Shown here in pieces: positions 1 through 9,650 of a DNA stretch of 64,000 nt. A program made the position numbers and the translations under genes. This DNA comes from Streptomyces sp. NBC_01262. GTDB taxonomy: Bacteria > Actinomycetota > Actinomycetes > Streptomycetales > Streptomycetaceae. The first letter of the stretch is position 1; every line of letters begins with the position of its first letter. Where the stretch lies: positions 8,538,001 to 8,602,000 of the forward strand of contig NZ_CP108462.1 of assembly GCF_036226365.1 (NCBI RefSeq), written 5' to 3'. The notes under the pieces are model-generated. The model was not told where the DNA came from. It saw only the letters and a list, made by a program, of their open reading frames with translations, and searched no databases.

Positions 1-1
1 C

Positions 2-412
2 GCCAACCGCGACAAGCGCGCCCTGATCTTCCCCGCGCGGGCTCTCGTCGAGCACGGCTTCGAGCTCCTCGCCACCTCCGGCACCGCCGAGGTCCTGCGG
101 CGCAACGGCATCCACGCCACGGTCGTCCGCAAGCTCAGCGAGGGCCCCGGGCCGCAGGGCGAGCCCACCATCGTCCAGCTCGTCCACAACGGCGACGTCG
201 ACCTCATCGTCAACACGCCCTTCGGCACGGGCGGGCGCCTCGACGGCTACGAGATCCGCACGGCGGCCGTCGCACGGGGCGTTCCGTGCCTGACGACGGT
301 GCAGGCGCTGGCGGCGGCCGTGCAGGGTATCGACGCGCTCAACCGGGGCGATGTGGGTGTGCGGTCGTTGCAGGAGCACGCGCGGCGGCTGACCGAGGCC
401 CGCGAGGGCTGA
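2..412 (+). CDS. carB: Carbamoyl-phosphate synthase large subunit, C-terminal part (partial)
   Basis: The first 136 codons read open from base 2 to a TGA at 410-412; the 5' part lies outside the window. The peptide begins ANRDKRALIFPARAL and contains GFELLATSGTAEVL, VDLIVNTPFG and YEIRTAAVARGVPCLTT. These are hallmarks of the MGS-like allosteric domain at the end of CarB. This domain binds regulators such as UMP and ornithine in characterised enzymes. CarB makes carbamoyl phosphate from bicarbonate, ammonia and ATP for pyrimidine and arginine synthesis, and the pyrimidine genes pyrD and pyrF follow directly, so the piece belongs to the same operon. There is no sign of damage. The 125-base gap to pyrD has no clear terminator. 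Confidence 0.95.
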   Translation, partial: ANRDKRALIFPARALVEHGFELLATSGTAEVLRRNGIHATVVRKLSEGPGPQGEPTIVQLVHNGDVDLIVNTPFGTGGRLDGYEIRTAAVARGVPCLTTVQALAAAVQGIDALNRGDVGVRSLQEHARRLTEAREG

Positions 413-537
413 GCCCGGGGTCCGGGGCGGAGCCCCCACGCGGCGCCAGCCGCAAATCGACTGGGTCGGGAAGGGGCGGGGTGGGGGAGATCCCCCCGTC
501 CGCCCGCACCCCACGACGAACAGGTAGAACCACCCGC

Positions 538-1617
538 ATGTACCCGCTCCTCTTCCGGCTCCTCTTCCGCCGGCTCGACCCCGAACGCGCCCACCACCTC
601 GCCTTCGGCTGGATCCGCCTCGCAGCCCGCATCCCAGTGCTGCGCACCGCACTGCACCGGTTGCTCGGCGCCGGAAACCGGAGCCTGCGCGTCGAGGCCC
701 TCGGTCTGGAATTCGACGGCCCGTTCGGCCTTGCCGCCGGCTTCGACAAGAACGCGGTCGGCATCGACGGCCTCGCCATGCTGGGCTTCGACCACGTCGA
801 GATCGGCACCGTCACCGCGCACCCCCAGCCCGGCAACCCCAAGAAGCGGCTGTTCCGCCTGGTCGAGGACCGGGCGCTGATCAACCGGATGGGCTTCAAC
901 AACGAGGGCTCGGCGGCGGTGGCCGCCCGCCTGGCCGCCCGTCGCGCGGCGTTCGAGACCACCGTCGGTGTCAACATCGGCAAGACCAAGCTCACCCCCG
1001 AGGCTGAAGCGGTCGCCGATTACGTCACGTCGGCCGAACGGCTGGCGCCGCACGCCGACTACATGGTCGTCAACGTGTCGTCGCCCAACACCCCCGGTCT
1101 GCGCGACCTCCAGGCCGTCAGCCACCTGCGCCCCCTGCTCACCGCGGTGCGGGCCGCCGCGGGCGCCGTGCCGCTGCTCGTCAAGATCGCGCCGGACCTC
1201 GCGGACGAGGACGTGGACGCGGTGGCGGACCTGGCCGTGGAGCTGGGCCTGGACGGGATCATCGCCACGAACACCACGATCGCGCGCGACGGCCTCGGCC
1301 TGACCTCGGATCCGTCCGTGGTCAATGAGACCGGGGGGCTGTCCGGTGCGCCGCTGAAAGCCCGGTCGCTCGAAGTGCTCGCCCGCCTGTACGCCCGCGT
1401 GGGGGACCGGATCACGCTTGTCGGCGTGGGCGGCGTGGAGACGGGCGAGGACGTCTGGCAGCGGATCCTCGCGGGTGCCACGCTGGTGCAGGGCTACAGC
1501 GCGTTCGTGTACGAGGGCCCGTTCTGGTGCCGGCGTATCCACCGGGAGCTCGCGGAACTCCTCGCGCAGAGCCCGTACGCCACCGTCCGGGAAGCCGTTG
1601 GAAAGGAAACCGCATGA
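538..1617 (+). CDS. pyrD: Dihydroorotate dehydrogenase (quinone), class 2
   Basis: The product is 359 residues and oxidises dihydroorotate to orotate with FMN and membrane quinone. The start is the ATG giving MYPLLFRLLFRRL; the frame is open further upstream but that part is low-complexity and has no family resemblance. The N-terminal amphipathic helix is the usual membrane-docking element of class 2 enzymes. NVSSPNTPG at about residues 178-186 carries the catalytic serine and FMN contacts, followed by VKIAPDL, ATNTTI and GVGGVETGED of the FMN phosphate site. Length is normal for the family. The stop overlaps the start of pyrF (ATGA at 1614-1617), so the two are translationally coupled. Confidence 0.96.
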   Translation: MYPLLFRLLFRRLDPERAHHLAFGWIRLAARIPVLRTALHRLLGAGNRSLRVEALGLEFDGPFGLAAGFDKNAVGIDGLAMLGFDHVEIGTVTAHPQPGNPKKRLFRLVEDRALINRMGFNNEGSAAVAARLAARRAAFETTVGVNIGKTKLTPEAEAVADYVTSAERLAPHADYMVVNVSSPNTPGLRDLQAVSHLRPLLTAVRAAAGAVPLLVKIAPDLADEDVDAVADLAVELGLDGIIATNTTIARDGLGLTSDPSVVNETGGLSGAPLKARSLEVLARLYARVGDRITLVGVGGVETGEDVWQRILAGATLVQGYSAFVYEGPFWCRRIHRELAELLAQSPYATVREAVGKETA

Positions 1618-2456
1618 GCCTGGAACCCTTCGGCGTGCGCCTGCGCCGCGCCATGGACACGCGCGGGCCGCTGTGCGTGGGCATCGACCCGCACGCCTCG
1701 CTGCTGACCGCGTGGGGCCTGAACGACGACGTGGCGGGGCTGGAGACCTTCACGTACACCGTGGTGGAGGCGCTGGCCGACCGGGTGGCGGTGCTGAAGC
1801 CGCAGAGCGCGTTCTTCGAGCGGTTCGGGTCACGCGGGATCGCCGTACTGGAGCGGGCGGTGGCCAGGGCCCGGGAGGCGGGGGCGCTGGTGCTGATGGA
1901 CGCCAAGCGCGGCGACATCGGCTCGACCATGGGGGCCTACGCGTCGACGTACCTGGACAAGGACTCGCCGCTGTTCTCGGACGCGCTGACGGTGAGCCCG
2001 TATCTGGGCTTCGGGTCGCTGCGCCCGGCGCTGGACGCGGCGCGGATCAGCGGGGCGGGGGTGTTCGTGCTCGCGCTGACCTCCAATCCGGAGGGCGCGG
2101 AGGTGCAGCGGTCCACCGCGCCGGACGGCAGGTCACTCGCACAGGTGATGCTGGACCACATCGCGCTCGAGAACGGACCGCAGGGGCCGGAGCAGCCGCT
2201 CGGTTCGGTCGGCGCGGTGGTGGGGGCGACCCTGGCCGAGGCGGGGGTGGATCTGGGGATCAACGGCCCGCTGCTGGCGCCCGGCATGGGGGCGCAGGGC
2301 GCGACCGCGGCGGATCTGCCGAGGATCTTCGGGGCGGCCGTGCGCAATGTCCTGCCGAGCTTCAGCCGGGGCGTTCTGCGGCACGGACCGTCGGTCGCGG
2401 CACTGCGGGAATCCGCTGCTCGGGAGGCAGCAGATCTCGCCAAAGTCGTCAAGTAG
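1614..2456 (+). CDS. pyrF: Orotidine 5'-phosphate decarboxylase (long, actinobacterial type)
   Basis: The 280-residue product converts OMP to UMP, the last step of de novo UMP synthesis. The signature DAKRGDIGST lies at about residues 96-105 and contains the catalytic Lys/Asp charge network. VGIDPHASLL near the N-terminus and APGMGAQG near the C-terminus are further family blocks. The size fits the longer PyrF group rather than the ~230-residue E. coli type. The start is the ATG overlapping the pyrD stop, preceded by GGAAAGGAAA. It is the last gene of the operon and is followed by a strong hairpin terminator at 2483-2518. Confidence 0.95.
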   Translation: MSLEPFGVRLRRAMDTRGPLCVGIDPHASLLTAWGLNDDVAGLETFTYTVVEALADRVAVLKPQSAFFERFGSRGIAVLERAVARAREAGALVLMDAKRGDIGSTMGAYASTYLDKDSPLFSDALTVSPYLGFGSLRPALDAARISGAGVFVLALTSNPEGAEVQRSTAPDGRSLAQVMLDHIALENGPQGPEQPLGSVGAVVGATLAEAGVDLGINGPLLAPGMGAQGATAADLPRIFGAAVRNVLPSFSRGVLRHGPSVAALRESAAREAADLAKVVK

Positions 2457-2482
2457 GCCGCAATAGTGGGGTGATTTGTCCC

Positions 2483-2518
2483 AAAAGTCCTGGTCGGGCG
2501 AGGCTGACCAGGACTTTT
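2483..2518 (+). terminator. Intrinsic-type terminator after pyrF
   Basis: A perfect 13-bp inverted repeat (AAAAGTCCTGGTC at 2483-2495, GACCAGGACTTTT at 2506-2518) surrounds a 10-base loop and runs into a pyrimidine-rich CTTCTTG tail. It separates the pyrimidine operon from mihF. Confidence 0.9.
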
Positions 2519-2594
2519 CTTCTTGTTTGCGCTGACTGTGGGCGTTCCGGCCGCTAGTCTCCGACGAGTAAGCGCGCAACCTGCGCGTTTCACG

Positions 2595-2624
2595 TTGCCC
2601 CTGCAGGTGGGGGGCGACTAGGTT
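2595..2624 (+). promoter_or_regulatory. Candidate promoter for mihF
   Basis: TTGCCC at 2595-2600 and TAGGTT at 2619-2624 are separated by 18 bases, a good fit to the HrdB-type -35/-10 pattern. The predicted start near 2631 would leave a leader of about 40 bases before the GTG at 2672. This is an inference from the sequence only. Confidence 0.5.
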
Positions 2625-2671
2625 CCACACCGGTCCGTATCCGACAGTTCTATATCCGAGGTGACGTAGGC

Positions 2672-2995
2672 GTGGCTCTTCCGCCCCTTACCCCTGAACA
2701 GCGCGCTGCCGCGCTCGAAAAGGCCGCCGCGGCTCGCCGGGAGCGCGCCGAGATCAAGAATCGACTCAAGCACTCCGGCGCCTCGCTGCACGATGTCATC
2801 AAGACCGGGCAGGAGAACGATGTCATCGGCAAGATGAAGGTCTCCGCCCTCCTGGAGTCCCTCCCCGGCGTGGGCAAGGTCCGTGCCAAGCAGATCATGG
2901 AGCGGCTCGGCATCTCCGAGAGCCGCCGGGTCCGTGGGCTCGGCTCCAACCAGATTGCCTCCCTGGAGCGTGAGTTCGGCAGTCCCGCTGCCTGA
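2672..2995 (+). CDS. mihF: Integration host factor of the actinobacterial type (nucleoid protein)
   Basis: The product is 107 residues starting with a GTG, MALPPLTPEQRAAALEKA. It is the sIHF/mIHF family, a small basic nucleoid protein that is unrelated in sequence to E. coli IHF and binds DNA without sequence specificity. The N-terminal helix rich in Ala, Arg and Glu is followed by a helix-two-turn-helix core with LLESLPGVGKVRAKQIMERL, a typical DNA backbone-binding motif, and a basic tail RRVRGLGSNQIASL. Position between pyrF and gmk is conserved in Streptomyces, where the protein affects nucleoid compaction, sporulation and antibiotic output. It has its own likely promoter. Confidence 0.95.
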   Translation: MALPPLTPEQRAAALEKAAAARRERAEIKNRLKHSGASLHDVIKTGQENDVIGKMKVSALLESLPGVGKVRAKQIMERLGISESRRVRGLGSNQIASLEREFGSPAA

Positions 2996-3045
2996 CACAG
3001 TCCCCAGCGGTCACGGAACACTCCGGGACCGGGGATAATCGCTCC

Positions 3046-3603
3046 ATGATGGAACGTCCGCGGCTGACCGTGCTCTCCGGCCCCTCGGGGGTCGGCAAGA
3101 GCACGGTCGTCGCCCATATGCGCACAGTCCACCCCGAGGTCTGGCTCTCGGTGTCGGCGACCACCCGTAAGCCGCGCCCCGGTGAGAAGCACGGGGTCCA
3201 GTACTACTTCGTGGACGACGACGAGTTCGACAAGCTCGTCGCCAACGGGGAACTGCTGGAGTGGGCGGAGTTCGCGGGCAACCGCTACGGCACCCCGCGC
3301 GGCGCCGTGCTCGAAAAGCTCGACGCCGGTGTGCCGGTCCTCCTGGAGATCGACCTCCAGGGCGCCCGCCTGGTCCGCAAGGCGATGTCCGAGGCCCAGC
3401 TGGTCTTCCTGGCGCCGCCCAGCTGGGAGGAGCTCGTACGCCGGCTCACCGGCCGGGGCACCGAGTCCGCCGAAGTGATCGAGCGTCGGCTGGCTGCCGC
3501 GAAGGTCGAACTGGCCGCCGAGTCCGAGTTCGATATGACCCTTGTCAACACCTCCGTCGAGGATGTAGCGCGTGAGCTGCTAGCCTTGATGCAGGTTGTC
3601 TGA
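3046..3603 (+). CDS. gmk: Guanylate kinase
   Basis: The 185-residue enzyme phosphorylates GMP to GDP with ATP. The P-loop GPSGVGKST is at residues 12-20, followed by SVSATTRKPRPGE and the GMP-binding segment HGVQYYFVDDDEF. A lid-region arginine cluster VRRLTGRGTES is present. There are two tandem ATG codons at the start (MM); either could be used. The gene sits 50 bases after mihF and 29 bases before rpoZ, the conserved order mihF-gmk-rpoZ. In the same window guaB1 also acts on GMP, but it is far away and not co-transcribed. Confidence 0.95.
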   Translation: MMERPRLTVLSGPSGVGKSTVVAHMRTVHPEVWLSVSATTRKPRPGEKHGVQYYFVDDDEFDKLVANGELLEWAEFAGNRYGTPRGAVLEKLDAGVPVLLEIDLQGARLVRKAMSEAQLVFLAPPSWEELVRRLTGRGTESAEVIERRLAAAKVELAAESEFDMTLVNTSVEDVARELLALMQVV

Positions 3604-3632
3604 TCTTTTTCCCTTTTATCGGAAGGTAGAGC

Positions 3633-3905
3633 GTGTCCTCTTCCATCTCCACGCCCGAGGGCATCATCAACCCGCCGATCGACGAGCTGCTCGAGGCCAC
3701 GGACTCGAAGTACAGCCTCGTGATCTACGCGGCCAAGCGTGCGCGTCAGATCAACGCGTACTACTCCCAGCTCGGTGAGGGCCTGCTGGAGTACGTCGGC
3801 CCGCTGGTGGACACCCATGTCCACGAGAAGCCGCTGTCGATCGCCCTGCGCGAGATCAACGCCGGTCTGCTGACCTCCGAGGCCGTCGAGGGCCCCGCAC
3901 AGTAG
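3633..3905 (+). CDS. rpoZ: DNA-directed RNA polymerase omega subunit
   Basis: The product is 90 residues and begins with GTG, preceded by GGAAGGTAGAGC. It contains the conserved block DELLEATDSKYSLVIYAAKRA and the RARQIN motif by which omega holds the beta-prime subunit during polymerase assembly. PLSIALREINAGLL is the conserved C-terminal helix. In Streptomyces omega is not essential but affects morphology and antibiotics. The gene lies between gmk and coaBC and is followed by a 16-bp perfect hairpin at 3934-3970. Confidence 0.96.
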   Translation: MSSSISTPEGIINPPIDELLEATDSKYSLVIYAAKRARQINAYYSQLGEGLLEYVGPLVDTHVHEKPLSIALREINAGLLTSEAVEGPAQ

Positions 3906-3933
3906 TCCTGCAGTAGTCCTGATGACGTGTGTC

Positions 3934-3970
3934 ACCACGGGCCCGGCCGCCAAACGGCCGGGCCCGTGGT
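3934..3970 (+). terminator. GC-rich hairpin terminator after rpoZ
   Basis: A perfect 16-bp inverted repeat (3934-3949 and 3955-3970, ACCACGGGCCCGGCCG and its complement) encloses a 5-base CCAAA loop. There is no long T-run, which is usual for Streptomyces terminators. It ends 13 bases before coaBC, so the coaBC promoter may lie upstream of or within it, or coaBC may depend on read-through. Confidence 0.8.
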
Positions 3971-3983
3971 GTGTCATAGACCC

Positions 3984-5186
3984 ATGAAGAAGCCACAGGT
4001 CGTTCTGGGGGTCAGCGGCGGCATCGCCGCGTACAAGGCGTGCGAGCTGCTGCGGCGGTTCACCGAGTCCGGGCACGACGTACGGGTGGTGCCCACCGAG
4101 TCGGCGCTGCACTTCGTCGGCGAGGCGACCTGGTCCGCCCTGTCCGGTCACCCTGTGAGCACCCGGGTGTGGGACAGCGTCGAGGAGGTCCCGCATGTGC
4201 GGATCGGCCAGCACGCCGACCTGGTGGTGGTCGCGCCGGCGACCGCCGACATCATGGCCAGGGCCGCGCACGGCCTGGCCGACGACCTGCTGACCAACAC
4301 CCTGCTCACGGCGCGCTGTCCGGTGGTGTTCGCCCCGGCCATGCACACCGAGATGTGGGAGCACCCGGCCACCCGGGAGAACGTCGCCACCCTGCGCCGG
4401 CGCGGCGCCATCGTCATCGAGCCGGCCGTGGGCCGGCTGACCGGCGTCGACACCGGCAAGGGGCGGCTCCCCGACCCCGCCGACATCTTCGAGGCATGCC
4501 GGCGCGTGCTGGCCCGGGGCACGGCCGCCCCGGACCTGGCCGGCCGGCATGTCGTCATCAGCGCCGGCGGCACCCGGGAGCCCCTGGACCCCGTCCGCTA
4601 CCTCGGCAACCGCTCCTCCGGCAAGCAGGGCTACGCGCTGGCCCGCGTCGCCCTCGCCCGGGGAGCCCGGGTCACCCTGGTCGCCGCCAACACCGCCCTG
4701 CCGGACCCCGCCGGGGCCGACGTGGTGCGGGTCGGCACCGCCGTACAGCTCCGGGAAGCGGTCCTGAAGGCCGCCGCCGAGGCCGACGCGGTGGTCATGG
4801 CGGCCGCGGTCGCCGACTTCCGGCCCGCCCGGTACATGACCGGCAAGATCAAGAAGAAGGACGGCGAGGAGCCGCCACCGCTGGAGCTCGTACGCAATCC
4901 CGATGTGCTGGCCGAGCTGTCCCACGACCGGCCCAGTGCCGGGCAGATCGTCGTCGGCTTCGCCGCGGAGACCGACGACGTGCTCGCCAACGGCCACGCG
5001 AAACTCGCCCGTAAGGGCTGCGACCTGCTGGTCGTCAACGAGGTGGGCGATCACAAGGCCTTCGGCTCCGAGGAGAACGAAGCCGTGGTCCTGGGGGCCG
5101 ACGGAACCGAGACCGCGGTCCCGTACGGCCCGAAGGAAGATCTGGCCGAAGTCGTGTTTGACCTTGTAGTGGCCCGTTTTAGCTGA
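3984..5186 (+). CDS. coaBC: Bifunctional phosphopantothenoylcysteine decarboxylase / phosphopantothenate-cysteine ligase
   Basis: The 400-residue protein (Dfp) carries out two successive steps of coenzyme A synthesis. The N-terminal half (about 1-185) is the FMN-dependent decarboxylase CoaC, with VSGGIAAYKACELLRR, the active-site His in SGHPV, and APAMHTEMWEHPAT. The C-terminal half (about 188-400) is the ligase CoaB with VVISAGGTREPLDPVRYLGN, SSGKQGYALA, VAAAVADFRP and the lysine pair of GKIKKK. In the flap between them the sequence reads GRLTGVDTGKGRLPDP; E. coli Dfp has a cysteine here, and this actinobacterial form does not, as far as I recall a group feature rather than a defect. The chosen start, MKKPQVVLGVSGG, is the first one with family similarity. 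Confidence 0.95.
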   Translation: MKKPQVVLGVSGGIAAYKACELLRRFTESGHDVRVVPTESALHFVGEATWSALSGHPVSTRVWDSVEEVPHVRIGQHADLVVVAPATADIMARAAHGLADDLLTNTLLTARCPVVFAPAMHTEMWEHPATRENVATLRRRGAIVIEPAVGRLTGVDTGKGRLPDPADIFEACRRVLARGTAAPDLAGRHVVISAGGTREPLDPVRYLGNRSSGKQGYALARVALARGARVTLVAANTALPDPAGADVVRVGTAVQLREAVLKAAAEADAVVMAAAVADFRPARYMTGKIKKKDGEEPPPLELVRNPDVLAELSHDRPSAGQIVVGFAAETDDVLANGHAKLARKGCDLLVVNEVGDHKAFGSEENEAVVLGADGTETAVPYGPKEDLAEVVFDLVVARFS

Positions 5187-5200
5187 TAAGTGTCGCAGGT

Positions 5201-5230
5201 CACGGCACCTCCAAGGTGTGAGATGCCGTG
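5201..5230 (+). promoter_or_regulatory. Nested hairpin in the metK leader
   Basis: CACGGCA (5201-5207) can pair with TGCCGTG (5224-5230), while CACCT (5206-5210) can pair with AGGTG (5214-5218). The two stems share bases 5206-5207, so they compete partly. It could be a terminator of coaBC or a leader control element for metK. I do not recognise a known SAM riboswitch here. Confidence 0.35.
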
Positions 5231-5336
5231 TCAAGCTAACGAGCCTCACAGTAAACTGGCCCACGGAACGCCAGGCGCAGCCCCGTGCGAACCGCCCAAA
5301 GATCAGCCAGCAGCCGCTGCAACCCCAGGGAGCGAT

Positions 5337-6545
<1,209 letters not shown>

Positions 6546-6565
6546 CGCCCGACTGTTCGCCTTCA

Positions 6566-6597
6566 CGGCCCCGGACCGCACTGGCGGTCCGGGGCCG
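6566..6597 (+). terminator. Terminator after metK
   Basis: A perfect 14-bp stem (CGGCCCCGGACCGC at 6566-6579, complement at 6584-6597) with an ACTG loop is followed by TTGTC. It lies 20 bases after the metK stop. Confidence 0.85.
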
Positions 6598-6627
6598 TTG
6601 TCGGTGGCGTCTGGTAACACTGAGGCT

Positions 6628-8775
6628 GTGAGCAGCGAGAACCAGCGGAACACACCCACGTCGGCCGAGGCCGCCGGGGGAGAGCAGCTTGCGCTCATAC
6701 GGGAGACGGTGCGGCAGGCCAAGGAGCCGAGGGCGAAGCCGCGGACGTGGCGGGGGGCGGTGCTGGCGGAGGGGCTGCCGGTGGCGCGGGTGCTGGTGGA
6801 CAAGGGGCTGCTGCATCTGGACCAGTACTTCGACTACGCGGTGCCCGCGGCGATGGACGAGCAGGCGCAGCCGGGGGTGCGGGTGCGGGTGCGGTTCGGG
6901 GCGCGGGTGGTGAAGGGGCGCCGGGAGGGCGGCGAGCTGCATGACGGCTTCGTGGTGGCGCGGCTGACGGAGAGCGACTACCGGGGGCCGCTGGCGCCGC
7001 TGGCGCAGGTGCTGTCGCCGGAGGTGGTGCTGACGCCGTCGCTGCTGAGGCTGTGCCGGGCGGTGGCGGACCGGTACGCGGGGGCGCTGGCGGATGTGGT
7101 GCAGCTGGCGGTGCCGCCGAGGCGGGCGAAGGTGGAGGCGGAGCCCGAGCGGGCGGCGCCGCCGACGCCTGCGATGCCCGATCCGGGGAGCTGGGGGCGC
7201 TATCCGACGGGGGCGGCCTTCGTCCAGGCGCTGGCACGGGGGGATTCGCCGAGGGCGGTGTGGACGGCGCTGCCGGGACCGCGGTGGCCCGACGAGCTGG
7301 CGCGGGCGATGGCGGCGACGCTGGCGTCCGGGCGGGGCGCGCTCGCGGTCGTGCCGGACGGCAGGGCTGCGGCCAGGGTGGACGCGGCGCTGACCGAGCT
7401 GCTGGGGGAGGGGCGGCATGCGCTGCTCACGGCCGACGTGGGTCCGGAGGAGCGCTATCGGCGGTGGCTGGCGGTCAGCCGGGGCGCGGTGCGGGCGGTG
7501 GTGGGGACGCGGGCGGCGATGTTCGCGCCGGTCGCGGACCTGGGGCTGGTCGCGCTGTGGGACGACGGCGATTCCAGCCACTCCGAGCAGCACGCGCCGA
7601 TGCCGCATGCGCGTGACGTATTGCTGCTGAGGGCCACCGAGGAGCGGGCCGGGTTCCTGCTCGGCGGCTTCGTCTGCACGGTGGAGGGCGCCCAGCTCGT
7701 CGACACGCGCTGGGCGCTGCCCATCACGGCCGGCCGTGAGCAGGTGCGGGTCGCGGTGCCGCTGATCCGTACGGTCGGCGAGAACGACGAGGCGCGGGAC
7801 GCGGCGGCGCGGGCGGCGCGGCTGCCGAGCCTGGCGTGGCAGGTGACGAAGGAGGCGCTGACGCGCGGCCCGGTGCTGGTGCAGGTGCCGCGCCGGGGAT
7901 ACGTACCGGGGCTGGCCTGCGAGCGGTGCCGGGAGACGGCCCGCTGCCAGGGCTGCTCGGGGCCGCTGGAGCTGCGGGACGGCGGCGGGGCGCCGACCTG
8001 CGCGTGGTGCGGCCGGATCGAGACCAGCTGGCGCTGCCATGAGTGCGGCGGACTACGGCTGCGCGCGCAGGTCGTGGGCGCCCGGCGGACGGCGGACGAG
8101 CTGGGGCGGGCCTTTCCGAAGGTGCCGGTGCGCATGTCGGGGCGGGACGCGGTCCTGGCGTCGGTGCCGGACGCGCCCGCGCTGGTGATCTCCACGCCGG
8201 GCGCCGAGCCGGTGGCCGAGGGGGCCGGTTACGCGGCGGCGCTGCTGCTGGACGGCTGGGCGCTGCTCAACCGGCCCGACCTGCGGGCGGGGGAGGAGGC
8301 GCTGCGGCGCTGGGCGGGCGCCGCGGCGCTGGTGCGGCCTGCGACGGAGGGCGGCACGGTGGTCGTACTGGCCGAGCCGACGCTGCGCCCGGTGCAGGCG
8401 CTGGTGCGCTGGGACCCGGCCGGCTTCGCGGTGCGGGAGCTGGCGGAGCGCGCCGAACTGGGCTTTCCTCCGGTGTCCCGGATGGCGGCGGTGGCCGGGA
8501 AGCCGACGGCCGTCGCGGACCTGGTGGCCACCGCCCTGCTGCCCGAGGGCACCGACGTACTGGGCCCGGTGCCGCTGCCCGTCGTCGAGCCGGGCCGGCC
8601 CCGGCGGACCGGGGATCCGCCGCCCGGCGAGCAGTGGGAGCGGGTGCTGCTGCGGGTGCGGCCCGGCAACGGGGCGGCGCTCGCGGCCGCGCTCAAGGCG
8701 GCGCAGACGGCCCGTATCGCGCGCAAGGAGGCCGACCCGGTGCGGGTGCGGATCGATCCGCCGGACATCGGGTAG
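6628..8775 (+). CDS. priA: PriA-like primosomal protein (actinobacterial, helicase motifs degenerate)
   Basis: The 715-residue product resembles PriA, the protein that reloads the replisome at stalled forks. The N-terminal 3'-DNA-binding domain has VARVLVDKGLLHLDQYFDYAVP, and PGVRVRVRFGARVVKGRR follows. A zinc-binding cluster lies at about residues 430-475 with CERCRETARCQGC, CAWCG and CHECGG. The helicase core is degenerate: no GxxGxGK P-loop is visible, and the DEEH box is replaced by ALWDDGD. This is known for actinobacterial PriA, which is considered a probable non-helicase. The start is a GTG at 6628; an in-frame TTG at 6598 lies in the metK terminator and is unlikely. Confidence 0.9.
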   Translation: MSSENQRNTPTSAEAAGGEQLALIRETVRQAKEPRAKPRTWRGAVLAEGLPVARVLVDKGLLHLDQYFDYAVPAAMDEQAQPGVRVRVRFGARVVKGRREGGELHDGFVVARLTESDYRGPLAPLAQVLSPEVVLTPSLLRLCRAVADRYAGALADVVQLAVPPRRAKVEAEPERAAPPTPAMPDPGSWGRYPTGAAFVQALARGDSPRAVWTALPGPRWPDELARAMAATLASGRGALAVVPDGRAAARVDAALTELLGEGRHALLTADVGPEERYRRWLAVSRGAVRAVVGTRAAMFAPVADLGLVALWDDGDSSHSEQHAPMPHARDVLLLRATEERAGFLLGGFVCTVEGAQLVDTRWALPITAGREQVRVAVPLIRTVGENDEARDAAARAARLPSLAWQVTKEALTRGPVLVQVPRRGYVPGLACERCRETARCQGCSGPLELRDGGGAPTCAWCGRIETSWRCHECGGLRLRAQVVGARRTADELGRAFPKVPVRMSGRDAVLASVPDAPALVISTPGAEPVAEGAGYAAALLLDGWALLNRPDLRAGEEALRRWAGAAALVRPATEGGTVVVLAEPTLRPVQALVRWDPAGFAVRELAERAELGFPPVSRMAAVAGKPTAVADLVATALLPEGTDVLGPVPLPVVEPGRPRRTGDPPPGEQWERVLLRVRPGNGAALAAALKAAQTARIARKEADPVRVRIDPPDIG

Positions 8776-8898
8776 CCGAGCCGGTCGCCTGATCAGGGGT
8801 CCTGTTGCGCCGCCGCCCCGGCGCCCGGCCTGTCGGCGTGGCGGGCGGCGGGGCGGAGCGGCGTACGCGATGCGTGCGGGTGCGCGCGGTGTGGCGGG

Positions 8899-9375
8899 TC
8901 AGCCGGTCCGGGGGCTGGGGACGGTGCCGGGGAGGGCCTCGTCGCGTACCGGGACCGAGCGGGCGGCGGGGACCGCGGGCAGCGGCGGCAGCGTGCCCTC
9001 GGGGGCCTCGTCGGGGCCGGCGGCGGACGTGCGGCGGGCTCCGTAGCGCCGGTGCACGGCCTGTTTGGTGACGCCGAGGGCGGAGCCCACCGCGTCCCAG
9101 GAGAAGCCGAGCGAGCGGTCGAACTCGACGGCCGCCGTGACCAGCGTCTCGACGCTGTCGCGAAGCTCCTGGGCGAGCCGGACGGTGGGGGCGGGGGCGC
9201 GGCCGTAGACGACGAATCCGGCGGCGGGACCGCTGCGCCGCGGACGGTAGACATTGCCCAGCTGGGCGGTGAGGGTGCGCAGGGCGTCCACTTGGCGGCG
9301 GACCCTCTCGATATCCCGCACCAGCAGGTGCAGGCTTGCCCGTGCCTGGGCGTCGTGCGTTGCGTGTTCGGGCAT
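8899..9375 (-). CDS. Small helix-turn-helix-like protein, function unknown
   Basis: The product is 158 residues on the minus strand, starting MPEHATHDAQARAS. An in-frame upstream ATG at 9444 is possible, but the chosen one has GAGAGG about 7 bases upstream. Residues 1-45 form a helix rich in Arg and Leu, possibly a coiled coil. Residues 91-112 (SWDAVGSALGVTKQAVHRR) look like a helix-turn-helix of the kind seen in conserved Streptomyces proteins of unknown function. The C-terminal 45 residues are Pro/Ala-rich and probably disordered. It converges on priA and is divergent from def. I do not recognise a named gene; a DNA-binding role is an inference from the motif. Confidence 0.8.
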   Translation of the reverse strand: MPEHATHDAQARASLHLLVRDIERVRRQVDALRTLTAQLGNVYRPRRSGPAAGFVVYGRAPAPTVRLAQELRDSVETLVTAAVEFDRSLGFSWDAVGSALGVTKQAVHRRYGARRTSAAGPDEAPEGTLPPLPAVPAARSVPVRDEALPGTVPSPRTG

Positions 9376-9650
9376 CAACAGGCCTCTCGAACCGGCTCCG
9401 GCATGGATCATGGATCGGGCCGACGCTGCCATCGCTGCCATCATCTGCCCGGGACTTCTCGGTACTTCTCGGTCACTTCTCGGTCAATCTCCTTTGACCA
9501 ACGCGCCAGACTCCCTGCGGGTCACGCAGCAGGGGGCGCGTCCCGGGCCCCGGGGGGCGCGCAGCGGCGCGCACGCCCCCCGCCGCGAGCGGCGCGTCAG
9601 CCCATAGACTGGGCCGCTGTCCCCGCCCGCCCACTCCGGGAGTCTGCCGC

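Noticed and set aside
9552..9581. GC-rich hairpin upstream of def
   Set aside because: It lies between divergent genes and has a bulge, so it is not a terminator; no other role can be supported.
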